64,000 nt of DNA, from assembly GCF_037038585.1 (NCBI RefSeq), contig NC_092560.1:58335049-58399048 (forward strand). Reading direction: 5' to 3'. Source of the DNA: Patagioenas fasciata. Its lineage: Eukaryota; Chordata; Aves; Columbiformes; Columbidae. Of this stretch, positions 50,601 through 59,270 are shown piece after piece. The stretch's first letter is position 1. Every line of letters starts with the position of its first letter. The notes beneath the pieces were generated by a model, which worked only from the letters and a program-made list of their open reading frames with translations, ran no database searches and was not told the DNA's origin. A program made the translations under genes and the position numbers.

Positions 50601-53600
50601 GTGTAGGTAAAAGAAAGGTTTTGCAGGTTAAATACCTGTTGGCCAATACCATGGTTACCACTTGGGCTATTTCGAAAAGGTAGAAAAAGGAGCAAAAATG
50701 TCCCAGGAGAGAAATACAGTGTAACCTCTTGCCCTGAAACAGATGGATTTAAATCCTTTCAGACTTTTAAATTTTGGTATTGTTCTTGAGGATCCTGTTT
50801 AATTGTTAACAATTAAAACTGTAAAGCACTGCTCTGCAAGTACTGAATTGTTTGGGAGGCTCCAGCATTTTGAGACCATTGTTTTCAACTGAGCCAAAAC
50901 GCATCCCCTCCCCCAGCCCAATTATTCTTTCCCAGATCAAGAAGCTGAAAAATGCTTCATTTCACACCAGACACACGCATGCACCACTTTGCTTTTTAAG
51001 CTATAAGAAGCCAGAATTATTTTTTTAAAAAGCAACAGCTTTGAACTACAAAGTCACTTCTGTTTTAAAGCATCTCAGAATGAAGTGCTGAAGAATTTTT
51101 CAGATATTCTGAACTGACACAAATTTGCAAAAAGAAGTGCTGTCATTTTCTGCGTTCATAAGCTTTTGGCCTCAATTGTGCTATCTGACAGGATTTGCAA
51201 TCTGCCGTATGTGTGGGAAGAGAGGAAGTAACTTTTAATGTCAAATGCTTTTTTTTTTGGTGAACCATTTAGTTAATTGGGTTTCCTTAGCAATATTAGT
51301 GAAGTGGTAAATGTTTGATCCTACTTTCCATAGTAGGTCTGATTCTTGGGATTTTATTTTTTTATTCTTGGGGTTTTACTAGGTTTATATCCAATTATAT
51401 CTTTGTTAAAAGTTTCAGCTGCTGTGTTCCCACTGTGTTCAGTCTCTAAGGTGCACCTCTTGTACCACTGTTAAAGTGTCATCTACAAAATTGAAGATAT
51501 TATTTCTGTCTTTTTCAAATCAATTTTTAAGAGCAAGCATTAGAAATAGTTCATATCTTAAATTACTCCTGTGTGATTTCCCTGAACTTTTAATGAGACT
51601 ACATCCCTAATCTTTCTTCCTAACCTGGAAGCTGCCAACCAACCTTTCAGCCATGGAAGTGGTCACTTTTAAAAAGCTTGTTAGTTAGTGACATCCTCCA
51701 TAATACAAATACTTTCTACAGTTAAGAAAAAAATCAGCATTGATTTACATATTTTGTTTATTTTAAGAAATCAAATCCTCCAGGAGAATAAACAAAACCC
51801 GTAAGTGTATTTATGCTTCCTCTGTGTGAATTCTTATTTCCCTTCATAGAAACAGCTGTGTGACCAAAATATCAGTGTTTTTATTTTATTTCCTGACTTT
51901 ATGAAATGTTGGCATATGTTAACAAAAGGTAGTCTCCGAAGAAAACTAGTGCACTCCTCAGTCTCAGCTCTGTGTATAACTACACTGAGTTTGTCTGATA
52001 CATTAAAAGCTTCTTTTGCACAACAGAAAATCTCAAATGTTCATGCTTAATGCAAAAAGGAAAGTAACAGGAAATTATTTCTAAAACCAAATTTAAAAAT
52101 AATTTCCAGACTGAATATTACATGGGTCATATATTAAATGACATCCAACATTTTAAATGTTTGTCCTCTATCAAAATGCATTAGAGTTCAAGTTTTAAGG
52201 TGTTATTTCCACCCTAGTATTCTGTGTAATGTTTTCCACTCACATCTTTTCCTTTCTTGTGGTTTCCACTAGTTCACTTTGAGCAATTCAGATCAAGCTA
52301 ATTCTTTCTTGTGGGAATAAAGTTATACAGTATTGTTTCTTTGGTATTTTAATATCCATCTGAAATCCTTGTGCTGAATACCATGTATGGTGTTTTTCAG
52401 AAGAGCTGCCAAATTACACATGCTTACTCCTTAAGAATATTTTGAGTCAAAACACTAGATATTTAGAGTTTGGCATCTGAACATTCAGTAAATGTTATGT
52501 TTCCTGTGAAATAAATTACCTTAATAGAGTGAGTTGTGCAAATGGAAATACCATCCATGTACAAGGTAAATGGTAGTGTAAATGGAGGATAATGGTATAT
52601 TTTAGTAAATACAGCAGATACTTTAGCATTCTTTCTTCACTTTCCTGTAGCGTCTTCCATGTGCTTACCCTGAACGCAGCAATTGTGGGAGCTGGAGTAG
52701 CAATGGCAAGATATTATCCGAATATAGGAGGCATCATAAGGTGAGTGCTGCTTGCACAGTGAACTTGCCGGTGGTGTTGCTGCATGTTTGCGTCTTGAAC
52801 AGAACAGTGTAAGTGCAGGTAAATGTGTCTTTGTCTTTTGTGAGGCTTACACCTTTTGAAGTTGTAAATAATGAACTAGAAGTATAATCACCCAGCCCTT
52901 TTAAAGTTCTGACAAGCAGCTATCTGTAGTTGTGCCTCCGTATCTGAGGTGACTGGTATGAATCCCCAAGTTTCATTGGAGCTGTCGCTGAGGACCTCCC
53001 AACTATACACATGAAAGAATACGGTGTCACTAGAAAAGTTGCTTGTTTATTGTATCTCTTCTCTCATGGTTTTGTTTTATGTTAAGACCATTTTAAGCTA
53101 TTTTGAAAGTCCATAATAAAAATCCAAGAAAGTAAGTAGCTTCAAAGGGAAAACTGACACAAAAGTTATACTTCTAAATGTTATCTTAAATTTACCACGT
53201 AAAAGAAACACCTAGGATTTCTGTGATTGAGAAGGATCAATCTTATGAATTTTATTTTCTACATTTGACACCACTGTGTTTGTAATCAATGTCATTCATT
53301 CCTGGTTTGCATCTTTCCTGCAACAACCAGGAGAGGGAGGTGTTTAAAAATATAGAAATCTCCAATTATAAAACCAGAATGACAGGCTTGGGTCTGACCA
53401 GTGTAGCAAAATAACTTACTTTTGCTCAGTGGTTGATCTTTGAGGGTTTTTTTCCATTTCCTTTCTTTTGTACCTCTCCTTTTAGTGATTTTTTTCATAT
53501 TCCAGCAGTAGAGATGGTCTAGTAATTCATTCTAAATAAATGTCATGCAGTACATTTATCTGTTTGCAAACTGATCCTGACCTCTGTTAATGCGTTCATA

Positions 53601-54581
53601 CTGTACATAGTAACCAAACATTTTAAACAGTGAATTTCCAGCTGATAAATGGTCTATATACAGTCTAACTTAAGTAGTTGCTGGTTTTGTGTCGCAAACA
53701 GTTAACCTGTATTATTAGATTTCCTCTGTCTAAAAGGAATGTTCAAATATTTGAAGTAAAATATGTTGTTAGTTAATAATGCACATTTGGCTGCAGTATA
53801 GCTTAGTAGGTGGAAACTCACAGTAAGGGAAAAATAATGAGAAGGTTTTGGTAAGCAAGGGAGTTAAGTATTTCACTTGCTGTGGTTGATCATGTTACCA
53901 GGAGGGCATGTTGATCTTTTCAGAGAATGGTTTGCCAGGATCTCATAAAATAAAAATTGCAGATTTAGGAGCATTTCTTTGCTTACATGCTTTAACATGT
54001 GTCCTCAGATGGCTGGGCTGTGATGAGATTTGCAGTTCTGACAGTAAAGGATGCCTAACGAAAGATGAACTGTCCAATCTTTTTCTGTTGCATGTTGACA
54101 AATTGCCCCCAAAAAAGTAGAAACATCGAGTCCGAGACAACGAGTCCATCCCCAGGAGCATCTGGGAATGCGACTGAAACCTCAAAGTCACATTGGAGTG
54201 CAGGAGCAACACAGAGGGGGATAATTAAATGCCAGTGAAGGAGGTGAAGGACAGTAAGGGACAGAAACTGATGTTCAGAGAGTGCATATAGTCATTGTTC
54301 AGCCAGACTGTTCATTGGTTTGAGGGGGGAAAATCACAACAAGAAATAAGAGTCTAAATAAAGCATTCTTTTTAAATTTTCTTTTCTTCTTCCCCTCTCC
54401 CCCCACTTTCCTCAGATACTCTGGAGCAACGTGTGGTCTGGCCTTTGTATTCGTGTATCCATCCCTCATCTACGTGATCTCTCTGCATCGTGTTGGGCAG
54501 CTGACGTGGCCAGCATTGATCATTCACATCTTTATAATCCTCCTTGGACTGGCTAATCTGATTGCACAATTCCTATTGTGA
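17568..54581 (+). CDS. SLC38A9: SLC38A9, lysosomal arginine sensor/transporter, complete coding region in 14 exons
   Basis: Joined exons: 17568-17671, 24728-24860, 25454-25575, 25720-25783, 25872-25965, 26904-27074, 29651-29710, 31733-31930, 34793-34900, 38871-38977, 45285-45398, 46663-46811, 52651-52740, 54416-54581. They total 1680 nt, or 559 codons plus TGA; the human protein has 561 residues. All introns are GT-AG and all junction phases agree. The product is an amino-acid/auxin permease-fold protein of the lysosomal membrane that senses arginine, exports neutral amino acids and activates mTORC1 through Rag GTPases and Ragulator. Visible features are a cytosolic tail (1-115), about 11 membrane segments, the substrate-site motif WNTMMGTS in TM1 (124-131) and four N-glycosylation sequons in the loop after TM3 (N236, N245, N263, N272). 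Residues I65, Y68, L71, P82 and P87 correspond to human I68, Y71, L74, P85 and P90, which are needed for Rag-Ragulator binding. The start ATG has A at -3, G at +4 and an in-frame TAG 27 nt upstream (17541). Family assignment is by recalled similarity to human SLC38A9 along the whole length. Confidence 0.97.
23017..23055. repeat. imperfect hairpin, purine arm/pyrimidine arm
   Basis: AAGGAAGAAGAGAGTT and AACTCTCTTTCCTT form a stem with a small bulge around a short loop (AATGAAG). It lies in an SLC38A9 intron. Confidence 0.6.
23633..23668 (+). repeat. (AAAAC)n/(AAAC)n simple repeat
   Basis: AAAACAAAACAAAC units pass into GAACAAACAAAC. Intronic. Confidence 0.9.
24409..24432. repeat. perfect 24-bp palindrome
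   Basis: TAATAAGCTTGG joined directly to its reverse complement CCAAGCTTATTA, no spacer, in an SLC38A9 intron. Function unknown. Confidence 0.95.
24728..24860 (+). CDS. SLC38A9: SLC38A9 coding exon 2 (residues 35-79), Rag-Ragulator binding segment
   Basis: The acceptor is CTTTAG at 24727 and the donor is GCTTTG|GTAAGG. It encodes [10 protein letters not shown], a DEASAMNKR stretch and IHYYSRL. This is the cytosolic segment that sits in the Rag-Ragulator cleft in the human protein; I65, Y68 and L71 are all retained. The exon ends in phase 0. Confidence 0.96.
25284..25300 (+). repeat. (GGT)n trinucleotide repeat
   Basis: GTGGTGGTGGTGGTGGT, about 150 bp before the coding exon at 25454. Confidence 0.9.
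25454..25575 (+). CDS. SLC38A9: SLC38A9 coding exon 3 (residues 80-120)
   Basis: The acceptor is TTTGTTAG at 25453 and the donor is ACAAT|GTATGT. It encodes [12 protein letters not shown], with the conserved P82 and P87, and then [12 protein letters not shown] and YGKNSSIVT, which leads into TM1. The exon ends in phase 2. Confidence 0.96.
25720..25783 (+). CDS. SLC38A9: SLC38A9 coding exon 4 (residues 120-141), TM1
   Basis: A 64-nt exon between a T-rich acceptor (TCTTTCTAG) and the donor AAACAG|GTAAAA. It encodes [18 protein letters not shown], the unwound TM1 region that forms part of the amino-acid site in this fold. It is identical in wording to the human stretch as I recall it. It ends in phase 0 and is followed by an 88-nt intron. 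Confidence 0.97.
25872..25965 (+). CDS. SLC38A9: SLC38A9 coding exon 5 (residues 142-173), TM2
   Basis: The acceptor is CTTAACAG at 25871 and the donor is GATAC|GTAAGA. It encodes a hydrophobic helix ([18 protein letters not shown]) followed by [11 protein letters not shown], a basic cytosolic turn. The exon ends in phase 1. Confidence 0.96.
26904..27074 (+). CDS. SLC38A9: SLC38A9 coding exon 6 (residues 173-230), TM3
   Basis: The acceptor is TCTTCTTCAG at 26903 and the donor is TATACA|GTAAGT. It encodes [18 protein letters not shown] and then the TM3 helix (about residues 197-222) ending in [11 protein letters not shown]. The exon ends in phase 1. Confidence 0.96.
27075..29650 (+). other. 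SLC38A9 intron (2.6 kb)
   Basis: Unique AT-rich sequence with the GT/AT microsatellite at 28958. No exon or mobile element recognised. Confidence 0.7.
28958..28980 (+). repeat. (GT)n(AT)n dinucleotide repeat
   Basis: A GTGTGTGT run passes into ATATATATATA. Likely polymorphic microsatellite. Confidence 0.85.
29651..29710 (+). CDS. SLC38A9: SLC38A9 coding exon 7 (residues 230-250), luminal loop
   Basis: A 60-nt exon between TTCTTTTCAG and ACCAAAG|GTAAGA. It encodes [19 protein letters not shown], the variable glycosylated luminal loop, with sequons NVT at 236 and NGS at 245. It starts and ends in phase 1. Confidence 0.93.
29711..31732 (+). other. SLC38A9 intron (2.0 kb) with candidate alternative exon
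   Basis: Mostly unique sequence. It contains the in-frame candidate terminal exon at 30635-30729, described among the findings. Confidence 0.6.
31733..31930 (+). CDS. SLC38A9: SLC38A9 coding exon 8 (residues 250-316), luminal loop end and TM4
   Basis: The acceptor is CTTCTTCCAG and the donor is GTCCTAG|GTAGGT. It encodes [13 protein letters not shown], sequons NTS (263) and NDT (272), [14 protein letters not shown] and the TM4 helix ending in [13 protein letters not shown]. It starts and ends in phase 1. Confidence 0.96.
31931..34792 (+). other. SLC38A9 intron (2.9 kb) with CR1
   Basis: It carries the minus-strand CR1 at 32006-32735. The rest is unique. Confidence 0.75.
32006..32735 (-). 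mobile_element. CR1 LINE 3' fragment (-) in an SLC38A9 intron
   Basis: The 3' end is at left, with repeated AGAATCATAGAAT units. Minus-strand ORF2 C-terminus (32634 down to 32107, 175 codons open) has [20 protein letters not shown] and [20 protein letters not shown]. The 5' portion to about 32735 matches the CR1 segment with CAGCTTTCCAGCCACTCT. The open frame suggests a fairly young copy, but it lacks the endonuclease and most of the RT. Confidence 0.92.
34793..34900 (+). CDS. SLC38A9: SLC38A9 coding exon 9 (residues 316-352), TM5
   Basis: The acceptor is TGTTTTCTAG and the donor is TTACCAG|GTAAGA. It encodes [20 protein letters not shown], the TM5 helix, and then IHLEFNWF. It starts and ends in phase 1. 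Confidence 0.96.
34901..38870 (+). other. SLC38A9 intron (4.0 kb) with CR1
   Basis: It carries the minus-strand CR1 at 35838-36505 and a short AACAAACAAACA run near 35750. The rest is unique. Confidence 0.75.
35838..36505 (-). mobile_element. CR1 LINE 3' fragment (-) in an SLC38A9 intron
   Basis: It starts with AGAATCATAGAATCATTTTG and GAGTCCAACC. The minus strand 36478-35909 is open for 189 codons with [39 protein letters not shown] and [19 protein letters not shown], the C-terminus of CR1 ORF2. It is 5'-truncated. Confidence 0.92.
38871..38977 (+). CDS. SLC38A9: SLC38A9 coding exon 10 (residues 352-387), TM6
   Basis: The acceptor is CCTCCCTTAG and the donor is AACAAT|GTAAGT. It encodes [18 protein letters not shown], then [12 protein letters not shown], then NQENN. 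The start phase matches exon 9 and it ends in phase 0. Confidence 0.96.
39802..39895 (-). mobile_element. short CR1 3' fragment (-)
   Basis: AGAATCACGGAGTGGTTGAG, GTTCAACCCTCCTGCTCAAG and CAGGGCCACCTATAGCCAG are the reverse complement of a CR1 3' end of a different subfamily from the other copies. It is only about 90 bp. Confidence 0.7.
41228..41289. repeat. two-copy 31-bp tandem duplication
   Basis: 41228-41258 and 41259-41289 both begin CTGGAGAAGCCCTGTGA and differ at a few positions. It lies in a locally GC-richer part of an intron. Confidence 0.85.
43345..43398. repeat. AT-rich block flanked by a direct repeat
   Basis: TAAAGAATTAT occurs at both ends of a nearly pure A/T stretch made of TATTTA/TAATATATT units. 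It may be a degenerate microsatellite. Confidence 0.6.
44155..44172 (+). repeat. poly(A) tract
   Basis: A run of about 17 A in an SLC38A9 intron. No retroposed gene is recognisable upstream of it. Confidence 0.85.
44398..44440. repeat. 43-bp AT-rich palindrome (20-bp arms, 3-bp loop)
   Basis: Arms at 44398-44417 and 44421-44440 around the loop ATA; the inner 13 bp (TAGTTAGGTATAT and its complement) are perfect, with two mismatches further out. It lies in the 6.3-kb intron of SLC38A9. Confidence 0.9.
45118..45205 (+). repeat. irregular AAGTAA-rich tract
   Basis: Repeated AAGTAA, AAAGTAA and AGTAATA units, degenerate, just upstream of the coding exon at 45285. It contains many GTAA/GTAAG strings that resemble 5' splice sites. 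Confidence 0.6.
45285..45398 (+). CDS. SLC38A9: SLC38A9 coding exon 11 (residues 388-425), TM7
   Basis: Exactly 38 codons between TTTTTTCTCAG and GAACAG|GTGAGA. It encodes [18 protein letters not shown], then [20 protein letters not shown]. Both ends are phase 0. Confidence 0.96.
45399..46662 (+). other. SLC38A9 intron (1.3 kb)
   Basis: Unique sequence. An open stretch running into the exon at 46663 is chance read-through of the intron. Confidence 0.7.
46663..46811 (+). CDS. SLC38A9: SLC38A9 coding exon 12 (residues 426-475), TM8
   Basis: The acceptor is CCTATATTTAG at 46662 and the donor is CCCAAG|GTAAGA. It encodes [19 protein letters not shown], then [19 protein letters not shown], a highly conserved stretch. 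The exon ends in phase 2. Confidence 0.96.
46812..52650 (+). other. SLC38A9 intron (5.8 kb) with CR1
   Basis: It carries the plus-strand CR1 at 48920-49303 and an A-rich tail tract. Otherwise unique sequence. Confidence 0.7.
48920..49303 (+). mobile_element. CR1 3' fragment (+) in an SLC38A9 intron
   Basis: It contains TTCAGCCTGGAGAAGACAAG, GGAGACATTCAAGGCCAGGC and a terminal TTCTATGATTCT. It is the same subfamily as the copy at 59005-59270, with which it shares the CCATCCCTGGAGACATTCAA block. It is followed by an A-rich AACAAACA tract to about 49350. Confidence 0.9.
52651..52740 (+). CDS. SLC38A9: SLC38A9 coding exon 13 (residues 475-505), TM9
   Basis: The acceptor is TTTCCTGTAG and the donor is CATAAG|GTGAGT. 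It encodes [20 protein letters not shown] and then [10 protein letters not shown]. The phases agree with its neighbours. Confidence 0.96.
52741..54415 (+). other. SLC38A9 last intron (1.7 kb)
   Basis: Unique AT-rich sequence ending in a strong C/T tract at 54380-54415. Nothing else seen. Confidence 0.75.
54416..54581 (+). CDS. SLC38A9: SLC38A9 last coding exon (residues 505-559), TM10-TM11 and stop
   Basis: The acceptor is a C/T tract ending TTTCCTCAG at 54415. It encodes [18 protein letters not shown], then IYVISLH, then the last helix ending [10 protein letters not shown]. The stop is TGA at 54579-54581. Confidence 0.96.
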
Positions 54582-55215
54582 AAACTCCCCCTTCTCCCTG
54601 TGGCTGTCACAAGTGGTACTGTGATATTTGGCAATCACCTTGAGCAACACTCACACATGAGAACGAACAGTCCTCGATATGATCTTCTTGAGAAAAGCTG
54701 CACCTTTGAAACAAATTCAACACGCATCTTTCAGGCACTTGACGGGAAACCTGTCTTGCCCCTCTAAAAACAGAATTTTTTGAGAAGTGAAGTGGTTCAG
54801 ATTTCAGTGAGGTAATTCTCCTGTTCTTATTGAACGTACATCAAAGATTAATGAAGCTCAAATATTTTAATTTTTTACAGCACACTTCTCAAAACACACA
54901 CCTTTCAGTCTCAGGCCATAGAACTCGTCTTTCCTTCAAAGGAACTGTCCTTACGTTTACTAACAAACATGCTTTCACAGTATTGTTCGATGACTGTTCA
55001 AAATGCTCTTTTGTTGCAGTTATTTTCCTGTTTTGTTTGGAAAATGAAGAAATTATTGTCTTTCCTGGGGATTTTTTTTAGGTTAATTTATAGTCGTTTG
55101 GGTCAAAATGCACTCTTAATTTTGAATATGCTATTAAATTGTTTGGCAAGATTTTTCCTCTAGGAAATTCCAACTAAGAGAAACAATAAACTCAGTGCTT
55201 TGTTCAGAACCAATA
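54582..55215 (+). other. SLC38A9: SLC38A9 3' UTR with poly(A) signal AATAAA at 55185-55190
   Basis: AT-rich, non-coding sequence follows the stop. The first canonical AATAAA after the stop is at 55185, with a GT/T-rich stretch about 20-50 nt downstream, as expected for a cleavage site near 55205-55215. The use of this site is inferred; later AATAAA hexamers (for example 59477, 61519) could give longer forms. Confidence 0.6.
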
Positions 55216-56565
55216 TGTATGCTAGTTATTTGTGATCATACAATGAAAAAAGTTAGGAGGATAAAAAAAAAAATTCGAACGAGACAATTAAAATTAGAAT
55301 TCCAGGCTTGACCTCACTTCAACTCTGTTAACTGGGCTATTATGTGCTGTGAAGTTGTCCTGTCGTGTGTTGCATGTGGTTTTACAGATCCATGTTGGAC
55401 ACAATGCTCATCACGGGCTTTCTTTCTCCGTTGCAGGGTCTCACTAGTCTCTTGCTGCGCTTTTCCACTCCAGTACTATAGATGTTTTGGATATGAGCAG
55501 AGAGACAAACCTAGTGCTCTTCAGAATTGTGAACTAAATCACATAATCTAAGTTTTAGGTAAATCTTAACAGAGGCTGGAAGAATCTGGGAAAGGTTTTG
55601 TTGTCTTGGGTTTTGTTTTGTTTTAATTTCTGGTTTACTAGCTAAGAGGGCACACATGCGTAAGCACACAGACACCTTCCTTCACCTACCCTCTGTGACT
55701 CTGAGTCCTAACCCAAAACATGAAATAATTAAGTTATCAGACACTAGTAGGTTGTCATCTTTTTTGGCTGGGCAGAAAATAAAAACTCCTCTGTGTACAG
55801 AATTTCAGTGTATTAAAATAATCAACAAATGTAGAGTAATTGAAAGAGGACTCTGAGCAATGCTAAAGTCCAGAGTAAGTAAAAAAGGAAAAAAGTTGGA
55901 CTGATCTGATATTTGTGAAGTAGGAGTTGAGTTGGGAAAAATAATTACATTGCAGGGTTTAAGAGTTCGTATTTTCATCAGAAAGACAATGCATAATCTA
56001 GATAATCTACCACGCTCTTCTGGGAAATGATGTGAATTTTTATATTAACGATGTAAATCTGTTTGTTCCATTAGGCTCTTCAAAGTGTATAAAGTACACT
56101 GACTTGCACACGTGTCCTCTGATTTGTGTGAAATACAAGGTCATACAGATCTGGAATATTATCTGCAGAATATCATCATTATTTCAGATCCTCTCTTTTT
56201 TTCTTGTGGAACTTTTTGTGCCTTTAAGTTGGAATTGGAGAATACATCCATCTTCTCTTCTGTATTAGAGAGAAGTATTTGCCTTGTCCTGGTCGTTTTC
56301 GCTGTGTGTACTGTGTATATATCTCACACTACTCGGTTTCCTTATTCTGTAGGGCAAATCTTTCCACCCTTTTCACTGCCTGACAGTGAACGTGTCCTGC
56401 ACCACTGACACTGTTAGCACTGGCCAGCACATCTGCTTTATAGGGACTGGGTCTGACCTCTCCCATAAAGTAGTTTCTAGAGTGTCCGGGTCATCACTGC
56501 ATTTAACTTCATGGCTGCATTCCCTCAATGTTCTCAGCAGTGTATCTCACCAATTAAACCTGTTG

Positions 56566-56618
56566 GTTTTGTTTGTTTGTTTTTGTTTTGTTTTGTTTTG
56601 TTCTGTTTTTTATTTTCC
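56566..56618 (+). repeat. (TTTTG)n/(TTTG)n simple repeat
   Basis: GTTTGTTTGT followed by four or more TTTTG units and a T-rich tail, downstream of SLC38A9. Confidence 0.9.
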
Positions 56619-58013
56619 AACAAAATTTCTTTCCATCAAATCTACAGTTCCACAACTGTAGAACATTTCTAAACCCTCCACAGTTATTTGATACAGAAGT
56701 ATTTGAACACCAAAAGGGAAGGACTAAAGATGTAGGATTTCAAGCATCATTGGCTCATTCACATTAAGGTCTTGTACTTACTTATTATAGATTTAGTGCT
56801 TAATTTAGGTACAAACCCTTATGAGTGCAGGTACTTCAATTTTATTATGTCCTTCCACAGATTCCGTGAGTTAAATCCTTGCCATTGAAACAGATAGTAA
56901 AATGCTTACTGATTTTAGCAGAATTAAATTCTGTTAGGATCTAGCAGTTCAACAGAAATTCCCAAGTAAGACAAGAGTTCATGGTGAAATGTCTTAATGG
57001 CCTCTTCTGTCTGTTTGTCTCTTTTCCAGTTGTGTAATATACAACAATCTGAGTTAATATTTAGAAGGATATTATTCTGTACCTTTCTGAAAGCCTGTTT
57101 TGGTTCTGTGTTACAGTTAGGTTCTTGCTGCACTCTTTATTTCTACAGGCCTTTAACAATTTTAAATTATAAATTGATAAGTATTAAAGTGATAACTAAA
57201 TATTTCATGGCACTGTCATCACCTGAAGTACATTTTCTTATGAGAAAGTATTTCTTTCCTTTGCTGTATACAGTTGAGATATTCACAAGGGTCAGAAGCA
57301 AGTTAGGAGTGTGTAAGTGGAATGGCGTTTTTCAGAGGTTTTTTCTTTGTCAACAGTCAACATCCTAAGTTAAGTAATATTTTAAAATTCAATGACGACA
57401 TAAGTGGTCTAACATACCAGAATTAGATTGCAGTGTCTCTTTCTGTGCAAGCACAAAATGTAGTTCTCTACAAATGCACACTTCACCTTGCTTGATCATG
57501 CGACCTGCAGTGATGGCAAACTACTTCTAGTTCCTTATGTTCTGTATTCCAGCAAACCGACCTGTGATTTAGAGGTGCAGAAAAATTAATACATGGACCA
57601 AATGGTGTACTGTGAACTGTCATTTATTACCTTCTCATAGAAGAAAAATAATTTCTGCTGGAAATACTGAAATTCTGTCTTTTACATTTGAGCTTTGCTG
57701 GAATAAGCTGTGAGGTGAAATCCTGTCAGCTCTGGGAACTGAGTAAGAGGTTTTCTTAACAGTACCAGGCTCTTTGTTTGGCACTGTCCCTACCTCATTC
57801 CAGTCTGAAAATTCAGCGCTCCATATTACACAGTAACTCTGTGATGCAAACTGAAGTTTTCATTGCATGAAGTTCAAACAGTGGTAATCATTTGTGCTGA
57901 TACCATCGAGCTAAAATCCAGATCTCAGGATACACAAGGCATTAACCCAGCATGACCTTTAGACATTGCCAAAGCATCAGTAGCCAGGGAAATTCCCAGG
58001 AAGCTCCAGGAGC

Positions 58014-58062
58014 AGTTGTGGACATGCCTGCGTGGTGAAGTTGTGGACATGTCTGTGGGTGA
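58014..58062. repeat. two-copy ~25-bp tandem duplication
   Basis: AGTTGTGGACATGCCTGCGT... is followed immediately by AGTTGTGGACATGTCTGTGG... downstream of SLC38A9. Confidence 0.75.
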
Positions 58063-59004
58063 TTACACACAGTCTGAGCACCAAGACCATGGGATTAGTT
58101 TTTCAGTGGGAGCTTTGCGATGAACAGAAGTAATTGTACTTCTAAAGACAAGAACAGATAATGGGGCTTTTACATCTGCCTTCTTGCCATGATGAGAGAA
58201 GGAAATACCTTCTCCAGACATGCTTGTAATAACCTCATTGCCTTCTCTGTAATGGCCTAGCGTCACCTGTTCCAGTTTTTTAATGGTATTGTGGCCCAGA
58301 TTCTTCCTTTCAGCTTCTAGCAGTCTTCAAAATCTCTCCTGTGCTTATTATAATAGGTCTCAGTTTCCCCGTCACTCACAGCTGCATCTGTTCCTATAAA
58401 TAAGTTTTTCCCTTCTTGCCTAGATTAATACAGTTAATGTACTAAATCCTGTAGCTCTCTCAAATGCTGGGTCATTTAAACAGAGGAGCTCAGGGAGGAC
58501 ATTTTATGTAACATTTCCTTCTTAAAAGTTCAGTCTTTTGAACACTGTGTACAAAAGATATGTAAGGGTGATGGTGCTTGGTTGCAATGCTGCACACTTT
58601 GTTGGACTGACAGGTTGCCCACCGAGCCTCCAGACTGCCTCCTTCTCCACCAGGTTTCCACACAACAGTTGGCTTTTGATTATGGAACTTTTTTTCCATA
58701 GGGTGTCGGTTTGAGAGTGCAAAGGTTGCAACAGCTTTTGGTTCCCTGTCATTGCTCAGACCTGGCATCTCCTAACTCACAGCTGGACTTTGAGCAGATG
58801 TTAATGAACATGCAGGAATGTGCAGTCAGCCCTAAGGTTGCTTAAAACTCCGTTGTGGCCCATGTCCATGACTGTTTCTCCAGCATGGTATAACAGTGGA
58901 AAGCTGAGTTTTACTGAAAAAATTCAGTTTTACTAACTGAATTCGGGAGCTGCTCTGGGAAGGATGAAAGACTTCCTGCGGTAACTGAGACAGTCGAATC
59001 TTTG

Positions 59005-59270
59005 GACATGGGGTGATGGTTTTAAACTAAAAGAGGGGAGATTCAGGCTAGACATGAGGAGGAAATTTTTTACAATAAAGGTGGTGAAACACTGGCACAG
59101 GTTGCCCAGAGAGGTGGTAGATGCTCCATCCCTGGAGACATTCAAGGCCAGGCTGGACGGGGCTCTGAGCAACCTGATCTAGTTGAAGATGCCCCTGCTC
59201 ATGCCTGATGGGTTGGACTAGATAAGCTTTGAAGGTCCCTTCCAACCCAAACTGTTCTGTGATTCTATGG
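59005..59270 (+). mobile_element. CR1 3' fragment (+) downstream of SLC38A9
   Basis: It contains CTGGCACAGGTTGCCCAGAG, GGAGACATTCAAGGCCAGGC, GGTTGGACTAGAT and terminal TTCTGTGATTCTATGG. It is 5'-truncated and the same subfamily as 48920-49303. Confidence 0.9.
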